Shown: positions 46,033 through 56,608, counted from the first letter of the stretch. The stretch is 64,000 nt of DNA from Primorskyibacter aestuariivivens (GCF_028023675.1 NZ_JAQIOZ010000009.1:62001-126000), one strand, 5' to 3'. Made by a program: numbers and translations. The notes: a model not told the origin generated them from the sequence alone.

Positions 46033-47454
46033 ATGTCCGCAAACGCTCAAGTCGTGACCCGCTTCGCCCCGTCCCCCACCGGCTACCTGCATATCGGCGG
46101 CGCGCGCACCGCGCTGTTCAACTGGCTCTATGCGCGTGGACGCGGCGGGAAATTCCTGCTCAGGATCGAGGATACCGACCGCGAACGCTCGACCCCCGAG
46201 GCGACGGCGGCAATCCTCAAGGGCATGGACTGGCTGGGCCTTGACCACGATGGCGAGGTGGTGAGCCAGGCCGCAGGCGCCGAGCGTCACGCCGAGGTTG
46301 CGCATCAGCTTCTGGCCGAGGGCAAGGCCTATAAGTGCTTTGCCACGCAGGACGAGATCACCGCCTTCCGCGATGCCGCCCGCGCCGAGGGGCGTTCGAC
46401 GCTGTATCGCTCACCCTGGCGCGATGCCGATCCGGCGACCCAACCCGACGCACCTTACGTTGTGCGGATCAAGGCCCCGCAAGAGGGCGAAACGGTCATT
46501 CGCGATCAGGTGCAGGGCGATGTGACGATCCGCAATGATCAACTGGACGACATGATCCTGCTGCGCTCGGACGGCACGCCGGTCTATATGCTGGCCGTGG
46601 TGGTGGATGACCATGACATGGGCGTGACCCATGTGATCCGGGGCGACGATCACCTCAACAACGCGGCGCGGCAGATGATGATCTATGACGCCATGGACTG
46701 GGACGTGCCGGTCTGGGCGCATATCCCGCTGATCCACGGCCCGGACGGCAAGAAACTGTCGAAACGCCACGGCGCGCTTGGGGTCGAGGAGTATCAGGCC
46801 ATGGGCTATCCGGCGGCGGGCATGCGCAACTATCTCGCGCGGCTGGGCTGGAGCCACGGCGATGACGAATTCTTTACCGATGATCAGGCAAAAGAGTGGT
46901 TCGACCTGTCGGGCATCGGCAAATCACCGGCCCGGTTCGACTTCAAGAAGCTGGAAAACCTCTGTGGTCAGCATATCGCTGCCGCGGACGATGCTGCACT
47001 GCTGCATGAACTGGAGCAATTCCTCGACGTGACCGGTGCTAGCGCTCTCAATGACGAAAAGCGGGCCGGAATGGGGGCTGCGATGTATTGCCTCAAAGAG
47101 CGGGCCAAGACCTTCCCGGAACTCATTGAAAAGGCTCATTTTGTACTGGCCGACACGCCGCTGGAACCGGACGAAAAAGCGGCCAAACAGCTCGATCCGG
47201 TATCCCGTGGTATACTGGCCTCGTTGACGCCGCATCTGCAAAATGCTAGCTGGACGCGACACGAATTGGAGGCGGTCACATCCCGGGTTGCAGAGGAACA
47301 CGGGATCAAATTCGGCAAGATGGCAGGACCGCTTCGTGCGGCGCTCGCAGGCCGGGCTGTGACCCCAAGCGTATTCGACATGATGCTGGTTCTGGGCCAG
47401 CAAGAGACGCTCACGCGTCTGGCCCAGGCCTCCGTGGCACCGGAACAGGACTAA
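46033..47454 (+). CDS. gltX: Glutamyl-tRNA synthetase
   Basis: Charges tRNA-Glu (and in many alphaproteobacteria tRNA-Gln as well). 473 residues, class I: HIGH-type [20 protein letters not shown] and KMSKS-type [12 protein letters not shown]. Start at 46033. Divergent from comEC with an 84-base gap; followed by gltA. Confidence 0.96.
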   Translation: MSANAQVVTRFAPSPTGYLHIGGARTALFNWLYARGRGGKFLLRIEDTDRERSTPEATAAILKGMDWLGLDHDGEVVSQAAGAERHAEVAHQLLAEGKAYKCFATQDEITAFRDAARAEGRSTLYRSPWRDADPATQPDAPYVVRIKAPQEGETVIRDQVQGDVTIRNDQLDDMILLRSDGTPVYMLAVVVDDHDMGVTHVIRGDDHLNNAARQMMIYDAMDWDVPVWAHIPLIHGPDGKKLSKRHGALGVEEYQAMGYPAAGMRNYLARLGWSHGDDEFFTDDQAKEWFDLSGIGKSPARFDFKKLENLCGQHIAAADDAALLHELEQFLDVTGASALNDEKRAGMGAAMYCLKERAKTFPELIEKAHFVLADTPLEPDEKAAKQLDPVSRGILASLTPHLQNASWTRHELEAVTSRVAEEHGIKFGKMAGPLRAALAGRAVTPSVFDMMLVLGQQETLTRLAQASVAPEQD

Positions 47455-47531
47455 GACTAGGACTGACCATGTCACGGCACTGTTAGACCGCAGGGGCAGG
47501 ATGGCCCCGCTTTAGAACGAAGGGACCACCC

Positions 47532-48827
47532 ATGGCTGACACCCAGAAAACCGCACAGTTGACCATTGGCGATCAGAGCTATGATCTGCCGATTCACAGC
47601 CCCACCGAGGGCCCGGATGTCATCGACATCCGCAAACTCTATGGCCAGGCAGGTGTGTTCACCTATGACCCCGGCTTTACCTCGACCGCGGCCTGCGACT
47701 CGACCATCACCTATATCGATGGCGACGCGGGCGTGCTGCTGCATCGCGGCTACCCGATCGACCAGCTGGCCGGCAAATCGCATTATCTCGAAGTGTGCTT
47801 CCTGCTGCTCTACGGCTACCTGCCCACGGCGGCGGAGCTCGAGACCTTCGAGAACACGATCACCCGCCACACCATGATCCATGAACAGATGCACAACTTC
47901 TTCCGTGGCTTCCGCCGCGATGCGCATCCGATGGCCACCATGGTGGGTGTGGTTGGCGCCATGTCGGCCTTCTATCACGACTCGACCGACATCTCGGACG
48001 AGCGTCAGCGCGAGATCGCCTCGCACCGCCTGATCGCAAAAATGCCGACCATTGCGGCGATGGCCTATAAATATTCCATTGGCCAGCCTTTCGTGTATCC
48101 GCGCAACGATCTGGATTACGCGGCGAATTTCCTGCACATGTGCTTTGCCGTCCCGGCCGAGGAATATGTGGTTGACCCGATCCTGGCCCGCGCCATGGAC
48201 CGGATCTTTACCCTGCATGCCGACCATGAACAGAACGCCTCGACCTCGACCGTGCGTCTGGCGTCCTCCTCGGGGGCCAACCCGTTCGCCTGTATCGCGG
48301 CTGGCATCGCCTGTCTCTGGGGCCCGGCCCATGGTGGCGCGAACCAGGCCTGCCTTGAAATGCTCAAGGAAATCGGCTCGGTCGACCGTATCCCGGAATA
48401 TATCGCCCGCGCCAAGGACAAGAACGATCCGTTCCGTCTGATGGGCTTTGGTCACCGCGTCTACAAGAACTTCGACCCGCGTGCGACGGTGATGAAGCAA
48501 TCCGCGGACGAGGTGCTGGACCTTCTGGGCGTGGAAAACAACCCGGTCCTCGCCGTGGCCAAGGAACTGGAGCGCGCCGCGCTGGAAGATCCCTATTTCG
48601 CCGAGAAGAAGCTGTTCCCGAATGTGGACTTCTATTCCGGCATCATTCTTGAGGCGATGGGCTTCCCGACCTCGATGTTCACGCCGATCTTTGCGCTGTC
48701 GCGCACCGTTGGCTGGATTTCGCAGTGGAAAGAACAGCTCGCCGACCCACAGATGAAAATCGGTCGCCCGCGTCAGCTCTACATGGGCGAGACCGCGCGC
48801 GACTATGTCGATATCGAAAACCGCTGA
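47532..48827 (+). CDS. gltA: Citrate synthase
   Basis: Condenses acetyl-CoA and oxaloacetate, first step of the TCA cycle. 431 residues with the type II N-terminal domain, [35 protein letters not shown] and the signature [20 protein letters not shown] precedes the start. Complements icd at 20.7 kb. Confidence 0.97.
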   Translation: MADTQKTAQLTIGDQSYDLPIHSPTEGPDVIDIRKLYGQAGVFTYDPGFTSTAACDSTITYIDGDAGVLLHRGYPIDQLAGKSHYLEVCFLLLYGYLPTAAELETFENTITRHTMIHEQMHNFFRGFRRDAHPMATMVGVVGAMSAFYHDSTDISDERQREIASHRLIAKMPTIAAMAYKYSIGQPFVYPRNDLDYAANFLHMCFAVPAEEYVVDPILARAMDRIFTLHADHEQNASTSTVRLASSSGANPFACIAAGIACLWGPAHGGANQACLEMLKEIGSVDRIPEYIARAKDKNDPFRLMGFGHRVYKNFDPRATVMKQSADEVLDLLGVENNPVLAVAKELERAALEDPYFAEKKLFPNVDFYSGIILEAMGFPTSMFTPIFALSRTVGWISQWKEQLADPQMKIGRPRQLYMGETARDYVDIENR

Positions 48828-48848
48828 TCTCGTTTAGAGATTGGTGTG

Positions 48849-48876
48849 ACGCGGGTCCCTCGGGGCCCGCGTTTTA
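48849..48876 (+). terminator. Terminator of gltA
   Basis: ACGCGGG...GCCCGCGT hairpin with an inner CC/GG extension, followed by TTTT. Its end nearly abuts the convergent PIN gene. Confidence 0.82.
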
Positions 48877-48885
48877 CGTTTGGCC

Positions 48886-49425
48886 TCAGGCCAGCGCCTT
48901 GGCCAGCCTTGGCAGGCGGGCTTTCTTCAACAGCGCGCGCATCTGCCAGTCTTCACCGGACAGGTCCCGCGCCTTGGCCAAAACACGGTCCGCCACATTT
49001 GCCACCAGATCCGGCTGCGCCTGCCAGACCCCATGCAGGAACCCGTCCGGGTCCTGCCGCATCAGCCCCTCCTCGGCGAGGATATTGCGCGGAAAATCCC
49101 TGGCATTCACGGTGCAGATCATATCCGCCGACCCGGCAATCGCCGCCGCCAGAACGTGCACATCCCCCGCATCCGGCAGCCACAGCCGCGCCTCCAGCGA
49201 GGGTGGCCACGTCACCTCGGCCCCCGGCCATTTGGCTTGCACCAGCGCAATCTCGCCCCGCGCGATGGTTTCCCCCTCCGGACCGATCTTGCGCGCGGCG
49301 CGCGCCCATTCCTCAAGGATGCGGGCCGACCAGAGCGGCGTGAAAACGCCGCGGGCCGCGACGCCCAGAAGCATTTCGCGCATGACGGTGGGATAAATGA
49401 CGCAGGTGTCGAGCAGGATTTTCAC
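48886..49425 (-). CDS. PIN-domain protein
   Basis: A 179-residue putative ribonuclease of the PIN fold: first acidic residue in KILLDTCVIYPTVM, later acidic positions in LPDAGDVHVLAAAIAGSAD and TVNARDFP. I choose the GTG at 49425, which follows AAGGAG; the ATG at 49482 adds a Pro/Lys stretch read from a repeat. PIN proteins are often toxins, but no antitoxin-like ORF lies on either side, so it may be an orphan or a housekeeping PIN protein. Confidence 0.8.
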   Translation of the reverse strand: MKILLDTCVIYPTVMREMLLGVAARGVFTPLWSARILEEWARAARKIGPEGETIARGEIALVQAKWPGAEVTWPPSLEARLWLPDAGDVHVLAAAIAGSADMICTVNARDFPRNILAEEGLMRQDPDGFLHGVWQAQPDLVANVADRVLAKARDLSGEDWQMRALLKKARLPRLAKALA

Positions 49426-49450
49426 GGCGCGCTCCTTGCTTGCGGGGTCA

Positions 49451-49508
49451 GGGGGCTTTGCCCCCTCGGCCTTCGGCCTCACCCCCAGGATATTTTCGAG
49501 CCAAAGAA
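49451..49508. repeat. Hairpins plus AT-rich intergenic motif after the RlmI-like gene
   Basis: GGGGGC-TTT-GCCCCC (49451-49465) is followed by GGCC-TTC-GGCC (49468-49478) and then CCCAGGATATTTTCGAGCCA. I recall similar AT-rich motifs in many rhodobacterial intergenic regions. On the minus strand this is the 3' region of the RlmI-like gene and may end its transcript. Confidence 0.5.
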
Positions 49509-49521
49509 GGACCGGGTTGGC

Positions 49522-50715
49522 TCAAAGACGATAGAACAGCGCCTTGAGATAGCCGCTCTCGGCCAATTGCGGCATCAGCGGATGATCCGGCCCGGCAAAG
49601 CCGGTATGGATCAGCGCGCCCTGACGCCCGGCGCGACCGATGCCACGGGTGCAAGCGGTGCGAAAAGCCGCGAGATCGGCGGCATGCGAACAGGAGCAGA
49701 GGCCCAGAAAGCCGCCCTCTTTCACCAGCGGTGCCGCCAGGCGGGCAACGCGCTCATAGGCACGCAGCCCCGCATCAAGCGCCTGTTTGGACGGCGCAAA
49801 GGCGGGCGGATCGCAGATCACCACGTCGAACAGCGCGCCCTCTTCCATCAGGTCTTCCAGTTGTGCAAAGGCATCGCCCTGCCGAATCCTCAGGCGCTCC
49901 GCCGCGCCCATTGCGTCCGCACCCGCCCGCGCCAACTCAAGCGCGGGGGCCGATCCATCGACACAGGTGGCGCGGCCCGCACCCCCCGCCAACATCGCAA
50001 GGCCGAACCCGCCAACATGGGAAAACACATCCAGCACCTCGGCCCCCGGCGCGACAAGCCGCTGCGCAAAGGCGTGATTCATCCGCTGGTCATAGAACAG
50101 CCCGGTTTTCTGCCCGCCGGTGAGATCCGCCATATAGGGGGCCCCGTTCATAAGCACGGGCAGCGGCGCATCGGGCGCGGTCCCTGCCAGCACGGCAGAT
50201 ACATCGTCCAGCCCCTCCAGCGAACGGGTGCGCCCGGACGCGTTCTTGAGCACATGGGACACGCCCGTTACCTCCTGCAACGCGGCACTCAGCACGTCCA
50301 GCCGGACCTCCAACCAAGCGGCGTTGGGCTGCACCACCGCCGTGTCGCCGAACCGGTCGATGACCAACCCCGGCAACCCGTCGGCCTCGGCATGAACCAG
50401 CCGGTAGAATGGCGCGTCATAGAGCTGCGCACGCAGGTCGAGCGCGCGTTGCAGCCGGGCCGCGAACCATGCCTGATCGACGACCTCGCCCGGATTTCGC
50501 GACAGCACGCGGCCAATGATCTTGGAGTTCGGGTTCGCCGCCACCAGAGCCAGCGGCGCACGATCGGCGTCTTCCAGCACCGCCAGCGCGCCGGGCGCGA
50601 TCTTTTTGGTCCGCCTGTCTGTCACCACTTCATTGGCAAAGACCCAAGGGCCGCCGTGGCGGATGGCGCGGGCATTGGATTTGGGCTTCAGTCGGATCAC
50701 GGGCAAATCTGTCAT
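49522..50715 (-). CDS. RlmI-like SAM-dependent rRNA methyltransferase
   Basis: A 397-residue protein like 23S rRNA m5C1962 methyltransferase: N-terminal PUA domain (residues about 5-80, IRLKPKSNARAIRHGGPWVF), central EEHEE-like domain, C-terminal Rossmann domain with EVLDVFSHVGGFGLAMLAGG and the catalytic-loop motif VVICDPPAFAPSK. Divergent from edd with about 200 bases between. Confidence 0.88.
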   Translation of the reverse strand: MTDLPVIRLKPKSNARAIRHGGPWVFANEVVTDRRTKKIAPGALAVLEDADRAPLALVAANPNSKIIGRVLSRNPGEVVDQAWFAARLQRALDLRAQLYDAPFYRLVHAEADGLPGLVIDRFGDTAVVQPNAAWLEVRLDVLSAALQEVTGVSHVLKNASGRTRSLEGLDDVSAVLAGTAPDAPLPVLMNGAPYMADLTGGQKTGLFYDQRMNHAFAQRLVAPGAEVLDVFSHVGGFGLAMLAGGAGRATCVDGSAPALELARAGADAMGAAERLRIRQGDAFAQLEDLMEEGALFDVVICDPPAFAPSKQALDAGLRAYERVARLAAPLVKEGGFLGLCSCSHAADLAAFRTACTRGIGRAGRQGALIHTGFAGPDHPLMPQLAESGYLKALFYRL

Positions 50716-50865
50716 ATCGGCCTCTTAGGGCCTCAACGCGCCCGGGGAAAGCCCTGTCGGGCATTTCCGGTTTCGGGCCGATCTGTGCTATGCTGTCTCA
50801 AAGGGTAAGAATGCACCCGGCATCCCCTTGTCAAATATCAATCGGCAGGTTAGGTAACACGCGAA

Positions 50866-50877
50866 GTTAGCGCTAAC
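50866..50877. promoter_or_regulatory. LacI-type operator before edd
   Basis: GTTAGCGCTAAC is a perfect 12-bp palindrome with the central CG typical of LacI-family operators, 37 bases before the edd start. A sugar- or gluconate-responsive repressor is likely, but no LacI gene is in the window. Confidence 0.65.
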
Positions 50878-50913
50878 ATATCATTTCCGCAGTGCGAGAG
50901 ACCCGAACACGCC

Positions 50914-52716
50914 ATGACCCTGAATGCCACCATCGCCGCCGTCACGGAACGCATCCAGAAACGCTCGGAAGCGCGCCGGTCCACATATCTGGACCGTATG
51001 CGCGCCGCCGCAGAAGAAGGCCCGCGCCGCGCGCATCTGACCTGCGGGAACCAGGCCCATGCCTATGCCGCCATGGGACAGGACAAGGACCGGCTCTTGG
51101 ACCGCGCGCCCAACCTGGGCATCGTGACCGCCTATAACGATATGCTCTCGGCGCATCAGCCCTTTGAGACCTATCCCCAGCGGATCAAGGACGCCGCCCG
51201 CCGCGCAGGTGGCACCGCGCAGGTCGCGGGCGGGGTGCCGGCCATGTGTGACGGCGTGACCCAGGGTCAGGTCGGCATGGAACTGTCGCTGTTTTCCCGC
51301 GACGTCATCGCACTCGCCACTGGCGTGGCGCTGTCGCATAACACCTTTGATGCCGCGGTCTATCTTGGCGTCTGTGACAAGATCGTGCCGGGGCTGGTGA
51401 TTGCCGCGGCCACTTTTGGCTATATACCCGGCCTCTTCATCCCCGCCGGTCCCATGGTCTCGGGCCTGCCCAATGATGAAAAGGCCAAGGTGCGCCAGCA
51501 ATTCGCCACCGGCGAAGTGGGCCGGGACAAGCTGATGGAGGCCGAGATGGCCTCCTATCACGGGCCGGGCACCTGCACCTTTTACGGCACCGCCAATTCC
51601 AACCAGATGCTGATGGAGTTCATGGGTCTGCACATGCCCGGCACCTCCTTTGTCAATCCGGGCACGCCGCTGCGCGATGCGCTGACCGATGCGGCGACCG
51701 AGCGCGCGTTGTCGCTCACCGCGCTTGGCAACCAATACACACCCGTTTGCGATGTGCTGGATGAAAAGGCCTTTGTGAACGGTATGGTGGGCCTGATGGC
51801 CACCGGCGGGTCCACCAATCTTGTGCTGCACCTGCCCGCCATGGCGCGCGCCGCCGGGGTCGAACTGGAACTGGAAGATTTCGACGCCATTTCCGATGTC
51901 GTGCCGCTGATGGCCAAGGTCTATCCCAACGGTCTGGCGGATGTGAACCATTTCCACGCCGCGGGCGGTCTGGGCTTCATGATCGGTGAATTGCTCGATG
52001 CCGGGCTCTTGCACGAGGATGTCACCACCGTCGCGGGCAAGGGGCTGAGCGCCTATGCGCAGGAACCGACCCTGACCGACGAGGGCCTGCAATGGTCCGA
52101 TGGGGCCAAGCAGAGCCTCAACGACAGGATCCTGCGCCCGGCGTCCGATCCGTTCCAGCCCACCGGCGGGTTGAAACAGATGCATGGCAATCTCGGCCAC
52201 GGGATGATGAAGGTGTCCGCCGTCGCCCCCGAACGCCATGTGATCGAGGCCCCGGCGCGGGTGTTTCAGGATCAGGACAGCGTCAAGGCCGCGTTCAAGG
52301 CCGGTGAGTTCACCTCCGACACCGTGATCGTGGTCCGTTTCCAGGGCCCGAAATCCAACGGCATGCCGGAACTGCACGGGCTGACGCCGACCCTGGCGGT
52401 GTTGCAGGATCGCGGGCTCAAGGTGGCGCTGGTCACCGATGGCCGCATGTCGGGCGCGTCCGGCAAGGTCCCCTCGGCCATACATGTCTGCCCCGAAGCC
52501 GCAGATGGCGGCCCGTTGGCCAAGCTGCGCGATGGCGATATTGTCCGCGTCGATGCAGTCAACGGCGTGATCGAAACGCTGGCCGAGGATTTTGACAGCC
52601 GCCCGGCCGTGACCGCCGATCTCTCGGGTAACGGGCACGGCGTCGGGCGCGAATTGTTCGAAGCTTTCCGCAACAATGTGGGCCTTGCCTCCAATGGCGC
52701 GGGCGTGGTGGTCTAG
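50914..52716 (+). CDS. edd: 6-Phosphogluconate dehydratase
   Basis: First specific enzyme of the Entner-Doudoroff pathway, making KDPG. 600 residues of the IlvD/Edd family, closer to Edd: [77 protein letters not shown]. Followed by eda; expressed under a LacI-type palindrome. Confidence 0.96.
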   Translation: MTLNATIAAVTERIQKRSEARRSTYLDRMRAAAEEGPRRAHLTCGNQAHAYAAMGQDKDRLLDRAPNLGIVTAYNDMLSAHQPFETYPQRIKDAARRAGGTAQVAGGVPAMCDGVTQGQVGMELSLFSRDVIALATGVALSHNTFDAAVYLGVCDKIVPGLVIAAATFGYIPGLFIPAGPMVSGLPNDEKAKVRQQFATGEVGRDKLMEAEMASYHGPGTCTFYGTANSNQMLMEFMGLHMPGTSFVNPGTPLRDALTDAATERALSLTALGNQYTPVCDVLDEKAFVNGMVGLMATGGSTNLVLHLPAMARAAGVELELEDFDAISDVVPLMAKVYPNGLADVNHFHAAGGLGFMIGELLDAGLLHEDVTTVAGKGLSAYAQEPTLTDEGLQWSDGAKQSLNDRILRPASDPFQPTGGLKQMHGNLGHGMMKVSAVAPERHVIEAPARVFQDQDSVKAAFKAGEFTSDTVIVVRFQGPKSNGMPELHGLTPTLAVLQDRGLKVALVTDGRMSGASGKVPSAIHVCPEAADGGPLAKLRDGDIVRVDAVNGVIETLAEDFDSRPAVTADLSGNGHGVGRELFEAFRNNVGLASNGAGVVV

Positions 52717-52792
52717 ACCCCGCCCTGCCCCTTCTTCTCTTTCCAAATACGCACATGCTCAACGGCAGACACAATCAGAAAGCTCTCCCATC

Positions 52793-53434
52793 ATGACCCC
52801 GCAAGACGCAAGCCGAGAAACCGAAGCCCTCTGCCGCCGCGCGCCGGTGATCCCGGTGCTGGTGGTGCATGACGTGGCCCATGCCCGCCCGCTGGCCGAA
52901 GCGCTTGTGGCGGGCGGATTGCCCGCTCTGGAGGTCACCCTGCGCACTGAGGCTGCGCTGGAGGTGATCCGCGAAATGGCCAAGGTCGAGGGCGGCATCG
53001 TGGGCGCAGGCACGCTGCTCACCCCCGATGATGTCAAGGCGGCGAAGGATGCGGGCGCGCGCTTTGGCGTGACCCCTGGCTGCACCGACCGGCTGCTGGA
53101 TGCGGTCGAGGCCGAAGACCTGCCCACCCTGCCCGGCGCGGCCACCACGACCGAAGCGCTGCGCCTGCTTGAGCGCGGCTACAGCGTGCAGAAATTCTTT
53201 CCGGCCGAGGCCAATGGCGGCGCGCCCGCGCTGAAATCCATTGGCGGTCCGCTGCCGCAGATCCGCTTTTGCCCCACTGGGGGCGTGTCGCTGAAAAACG
53301 CGCCGGATTACCTGTCGCTGCCCAATACGCTCTGCGTCGGCGGGTCCTGGGTTGCGCCCAATGATCTGGTCAATGCGGGCGATTGGATAGCTATCGAAGC
53401 GCTTGCCCGCGAGGCGGCTGCGCTCGTCCGTTGA
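52793..53434 (+). CDS. eda: KDPG aldolase
   Basis: Cleaves 2-keto-3-deoxy-6-phosphogluconate to pyruvate and glyceraldehyde 3-phosphate. 213 residues; catalytic region GGLPALEVTLRTEAALEVI, GTLLTPDDVKAAKDAGA and the Schiff-base lysine in YSVQKFFPAEANGG. The start is the ATG at 52793; the frame's upstream part overlaps edd. 76 bases after edd, probably co-transcribed. Confidence 0.95.
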   Translation: MTPQDASRETEALCRRAPVIPVLVVHDVAHARPLAEALVAGGLPALEVTLRTEAALEVIREMAKVEGGIVGAGTLLTPDDVKAAKDAGARFGVTPGCTDRLLDAVEAEDLPTLPGAATTTEALRLLERGYSVQKFFPAEANGGAPALKSIGGPLPQIRFCPTGGVSLKNAPDYLSLPNTLCVGGSWVAPNDLVNAGDWIAIEALAREAAALVR

Positions 53435-53439
53435 AACGC

Positions 53440-53512
53440 GGTGGGCAGAAATGCCCACCCGACATGGCGTTCGCCCATCCGTCCGTAGGGTGGGCCGTCT
53501 TGCCCACCACCC
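53440..53512. repeat. REP-like GGTGGGC hairpin repeat
   Basis: GGTGGGCA-GAAA-TGCCCACC (53440-53459) is a perfect 8-bp stem with a GAAA tetraloop. A few dozen bases on, CGTAGGGTGGGCCGTCTTGC followed by CCACC contains a second inverted GTGGGC/GCCCAC pair. Similar GTAGGGTGGGC...GCCCACC units occur dispersed in many unrelated bacterial genomes. It lies between convergent eda and the 87-residue gene. Confidence 0.6.
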
Positions 53513-53516
53513 CGGC

Positions 53517-53780
53517 TCACCTGTCGCGCGACCGCCATCCGCCGCGCCGTCTGGGGGCTTCGGCCTTGGCCAGCCCCTCTTGAAGCACCTTTGTCATCGG
53601 ATGGTCCGGATGGGTCCCGCCATAGCGTTCCAGCATGGCCACGATCCCGGAGCGCATCTCGCCCTCAAAGGACAGCGCCCAGTCAAGGAAAATCGACCGG
53701 CACTCACCCTCGGTGATTCCCTCGATCCGGTAGCTCTCAAGGATCAGCCCGCGCGGATCCAGCGCATCGCCTTTTCTCAT
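53517..53780 (-). CDS. Conserved-looking 87-residue hypothetical protein
   Basis: A small soluble protein (SYRIEGITEGECRSIFLDWA, then ERYGGTHPDHPMTKVLQEGL) with a basic Arg-rich end. Its ATG overlaps the glnE stop by ATGA, so it is translated with glnE. Family not recognised; the tight coupling argues that it is real. Confidence 0.7.
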   Translation of the reverse strand: MRKGDALDPRGLILESYRIEGITEGECRSIFLDWALSFEGEMRSGIVAMLERYGGTHPDHPMTKVLQEGLAKAEAPRRRGGWRSRDR

Positions 53781-56554
53781 GCTTTACTCTCCTCCGGCAA
53801 CGCGCCGGTGATGGCGGCATCGGAGGCCTCGCGCATGTCCGCCAGCGTCGCAGTCAGGTCCTCCAGCGTCTCCGCGCCGCATTCACGCAGCAAAAACGCC
53901 GCTCCGCCTCCCGACAGCTCCGCGACATCCAGCGGCTTGTCCGACAAGAGCCGCGATGCCATCTGCAGCGCGCCGTGCAATGCGTAGCTGTCCGTCAATT
54001 GCGCAACAGCGGCTTCGCCCAGCACGCCCGCGCGCCCGGCGGCGGCCAGCCCCTCGGCGGTATCGCGTGCCGCGCAGCCGTCGATCAGCGCCCCGGCCTG
54101 CGCGATCAGTTCGATATCCTGCATCCGGCCCGGCCCGATCTTGGCATCCAGCGACCCGCCCGGGCTTTTCGCAGCGGCAATGCGCGCGCGCATATCGGCC
54201 ACCTCGCGCAGCACCTCACCCTTGTCGCGCTGTCCCATGAGCGACCGGCGCAGGGTCTCAACATCTTCGCCCAATCCTGCGGCCCCGGCCACGCACCGCG
54301 CGCGCGTCAGCGCAAGATGTTCCCAGACCCAGGCCTCGGTCTTCTGGTAGCTCTCAAAACTCTGCCACGAGGTCGCCACCGGCCCCTGCGTGCCCGAGGG
54401 GCGCAGCCGCATATCCACCTCATACAGCCGCCCCTCGGCCATTGGCGCGGTCATCGCCGTGACCAGCGCCTGGGTCAGCCGCGCGTAATAGGCCCGCGCC
54501 GCCAGCGGGCGGCGGCCCTCGGAATATTCCACCCCATCGGCGTCATAGATCACGATCAGGTCGAGATCGCTCTGCGAGGTCAGCCGCGCCGCCCCCAGAG
54601 AGCCCATGCCCAGCACCATCGCGCCGCGTCCCGGCGCCGTCCCGTGTTTCTCGGCAAACTGCGCCACAACGACGGGCCAGAGCGCCGCCAGGTTGGCCTC
54701 GGCCAGGTCGGCATAGTGCTGCCCGGCCTCAAACGCGTCGATCAGCCCCCGCAAATGATGCACGCCAATGCGGAAATGCCATTCCTTGGCCCAGCGGCGC
54801 GCCGCATCCAGCTGCCGCTCATAATCGCTTTCCCGCGCCAGAACATCCGCCAGCGACGCGGTCAACGCCGCCACGCCGGGCCAGTCGGCAAAGAAATCGC
54901 CGCCAATCACCGCATCCAGCACACCGGCATTGCGCGACAGGTATTTCGCCAGCGCCGAGGAGGTGCCGACGATATCGGCCAAAAGGTCGATCAGTTGCGG
55001 ATTGGCCTCGAAGAGCGAGAAAAGCTGAACCCCGGCGGGCAGTCCCGACAGGAACCCGTCAAAAGCGTTGAGCGCCTCGTCGGGGCGCGCGGAATCGGAC
55101 AGTCGGCGCAGGATTTCCGGGCGAATACGGTTGAAAATCTCCTGCGCGCGGGGGGAGCGCAGCGCGGGATAGCTGCGCCAGCGACTGGTGATCTCGGGAT
55201 CGAACTCATCCTCGGGCGCGGGTGCGGCTGCCGGATCGGGCGCAAAGAACGCCTCGGTACGTTCATGCACCTCGGTCAGCCTCTCGCGGATCTCCTTTTG
55301 CATCGAGGCCACATCACGGCCCATCATCGCCGCGATCCGTTCGAACCCTTCGTCATTATTGGGCAGCAAATGGGTCTGCGCATCGCCCACCATCTGCAAA
55401 CGGTGCTCCACCTCGCGATGGGCGCGGTAGTGATCGGTCAGAATGTCGGCCAGTTCCTGCGGCAGCCAGCCCTTTTTCGCCAACACCGCCAGCCCCTCGA
55501 CCGTCCCGCGCACCCGTAGCTCGGGATCGCGCCCGCCGGCGATAATCTGTTGGGTCTGGGTAAAGAACTCGATCTCGCGGATGCCGCCGCGCCCCAGTTT
55601 CATATTATGCCCCGGCAGGGTGATCGGCCCGCCCAGCCCCTTATGCGCCCGGATGCGCAGCCGCATGTCATGGGCGTCCTGGATGGCGGCGAAATCCAGA
55701 TGTTTGCGCCACACGAAAGGCCGCAGCGTTTCAAGGAACCCCTCGCCCGCTTTGATATCCCCCGCACAGGCCCGCGCCTTGACATAGGCCGCGCGCTCCC
55801 ATGTGCGGCCAAGGCTCTCATAGTAGCGCTCCGCCGCCTCCATCGCCATGCAGACCGGCGTCACTGACGGGTCGGGGCGCAGGCGCAGATCGGTGCGGAA
55901 CACATAGCCTTCGCCGGTCTGGTCGTTGAGCATCGCTGCCATCTTGCGCGTGGCGCGGACAAGGCTGGCGCGGGCGTCGTGATAGTCATCCGGGTCGAAC
56001 TGCGTCTCGTCAAACAGGCAGATCAGGTCGATGTCGGAGGAATAATTCAGTTCTCCCGCCCCCATCTTGCCCATGGCCAGCGCCACCATACCGCCGCCCT
56101 GTTCGGCGTCCTGCTCAGACTTGCCGGGCAGCTTTCCGCGCTTGATCTCATGCCCCACCGTGGCGCGGATCGCCAGATGCGCTGCCAGATCGGCAAAGCG
56201 GGTCAGCGTGCCGGTGACCTCCTCCAGCGGCCAGACCCCGCCCAGATCGGCCAGCGCGGTCAAAAGCGCGATGCGCCGCTTGCCCTGTCGCAAAGCCGAG
56301 GGCAGCGCATCGGGGGCGGTCTCGCGCAGATCGGAAAAGAGCCGCTCCACCGCCGCCTCCGGGTCGTCAAACGCCTCGGGCAGCCAATCGGTCTCTTTCT
56401 CGGCCAGGGTCTTGAGATAGGGGCTGCACCCTCCGGTGCCCTCCAAAAGCCCGGCCAGGGGCGCGGAGAGATCGGGCACGAGCGCACGGGTTTCCGCCCC
56501 GCGATCGGGATCAAAGGGACGGGGGCAGCGGGTCATTCGGCTTTCAAAATTCAT
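53777..56554 (-). CDS. glnE: Glutamine synthetase adenylyltransferase / deadenylase
   Basis: Attaches and removes AMP on glutamine synthetase in response to PII signalling. About 925 residues with two nucleotidyltransferase domains: N-terminal GELNYSSDIDLICLFDE (deadenylylase) and C-terminal TSQSDLDLIVIYDADG (adenylylase), joined by helical regions (KLGRGGIREIEFFTQTQQII). Start uncertain between 56554 (MNFESRM) and 56536 (MTRCPRP); neither has a strong ribosome site. Divergent from ybaK across the second twin-hairpin repeat. Confidence 0.93.
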   Translation of the reverse strand: MNFESRMTRCPRPFDPDRGAETRALVPDLSAPLAGLLEGTGGCSPYLKTLAEKETDWLPEAFDDPEAAVERLFSDLRETAPDALPSALRQGKRRIALLTALADLGGVWPLEEVTGTLTRFADLAAHLAIRATVGHEIKRGKLPGKSEQDAEQGGGMVALAMGKMGAGELNYSSDIDLICLFDETQFDPDDYHDARASLVRATRKMAAMLNDQTGEGYVFRTDLRLRPDPSVTPVCMAMEAAERYYESLGRTWERAAYVKARACAGDIKAGEGFLETLRPFVWRKHLDFAAIQDAHDMRLRIRAHKGLGGPITLPGHNMKLGRGGIREIEFFTQTQQIIAGGRDPELRVRGTVEGLAVLAKKGWLPQELADILTDHYRAHREVEHRLQMVGDAQTHLLPNNDEGFERIAAMMGRDVASMQKEIRERLTEVHERTEAFFAPDPAAAPAPEDEFDPEITSRWRSYPALRSPRAQEIFNRIRPEILRRLSDSARPDEALNAFDGFLSGLPAGVQLFSLFEANPQLIDLLADIVGTSSALAKYLSRNAGVLDAVIGGDFFADWPGVAALTASLADVLARESDYERQLDAARRWAKEWHFRIGVHHLRGLIDAFEAGQHYADLAEANLAALWPVVVAQFAEKHGTAPGRGAMVLGMGSLGAARLTSQSDLDLIVIYDADGVEYSEGRRPLAARAYYARLTQALVTAMTAPMAEGRLYEVDMRLRPSGTQGPVATSWQSFESYQKTEAWVWEHLALTRARCVAGAAGLGEDVETLRRSLMGQRDKGEVLREVADMRARIAAAKSPGGSLDAKIGPGRMQDIELIAQAGALIDGCAARDTAEGLAAAGRAGVLGEAAVAQLTDSYALHGALQMASRLLSDKPLDVAELSGGGAAFLLRECGAETLEDLTATLADMREASDAAITGALPEESKA

Positions 56555-56608
56555 GGATCGAGTTGTGCATGGGGGCAATGGGGCGTCAAGCGCGCAGAGC
56601 GCAAAGAC

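Noticed and set aside
48880-50808. 642-codon plus-strand ORF over the PIN and RlmI-like genes
   Set aside because: Antisense shadow; both minus-strand genes carry recognisable motifs.
50881-52746. 621-codon minus-strand ORF opposite edd
   Set aside because: Antisense shadow of edd, whose motifs are diagnostic.
53975-55519. 514-codon plus-strand ORF opposite glnE
   Set aside because: Antisense shadow; glnE has both nucleotidyltransferase motifs.
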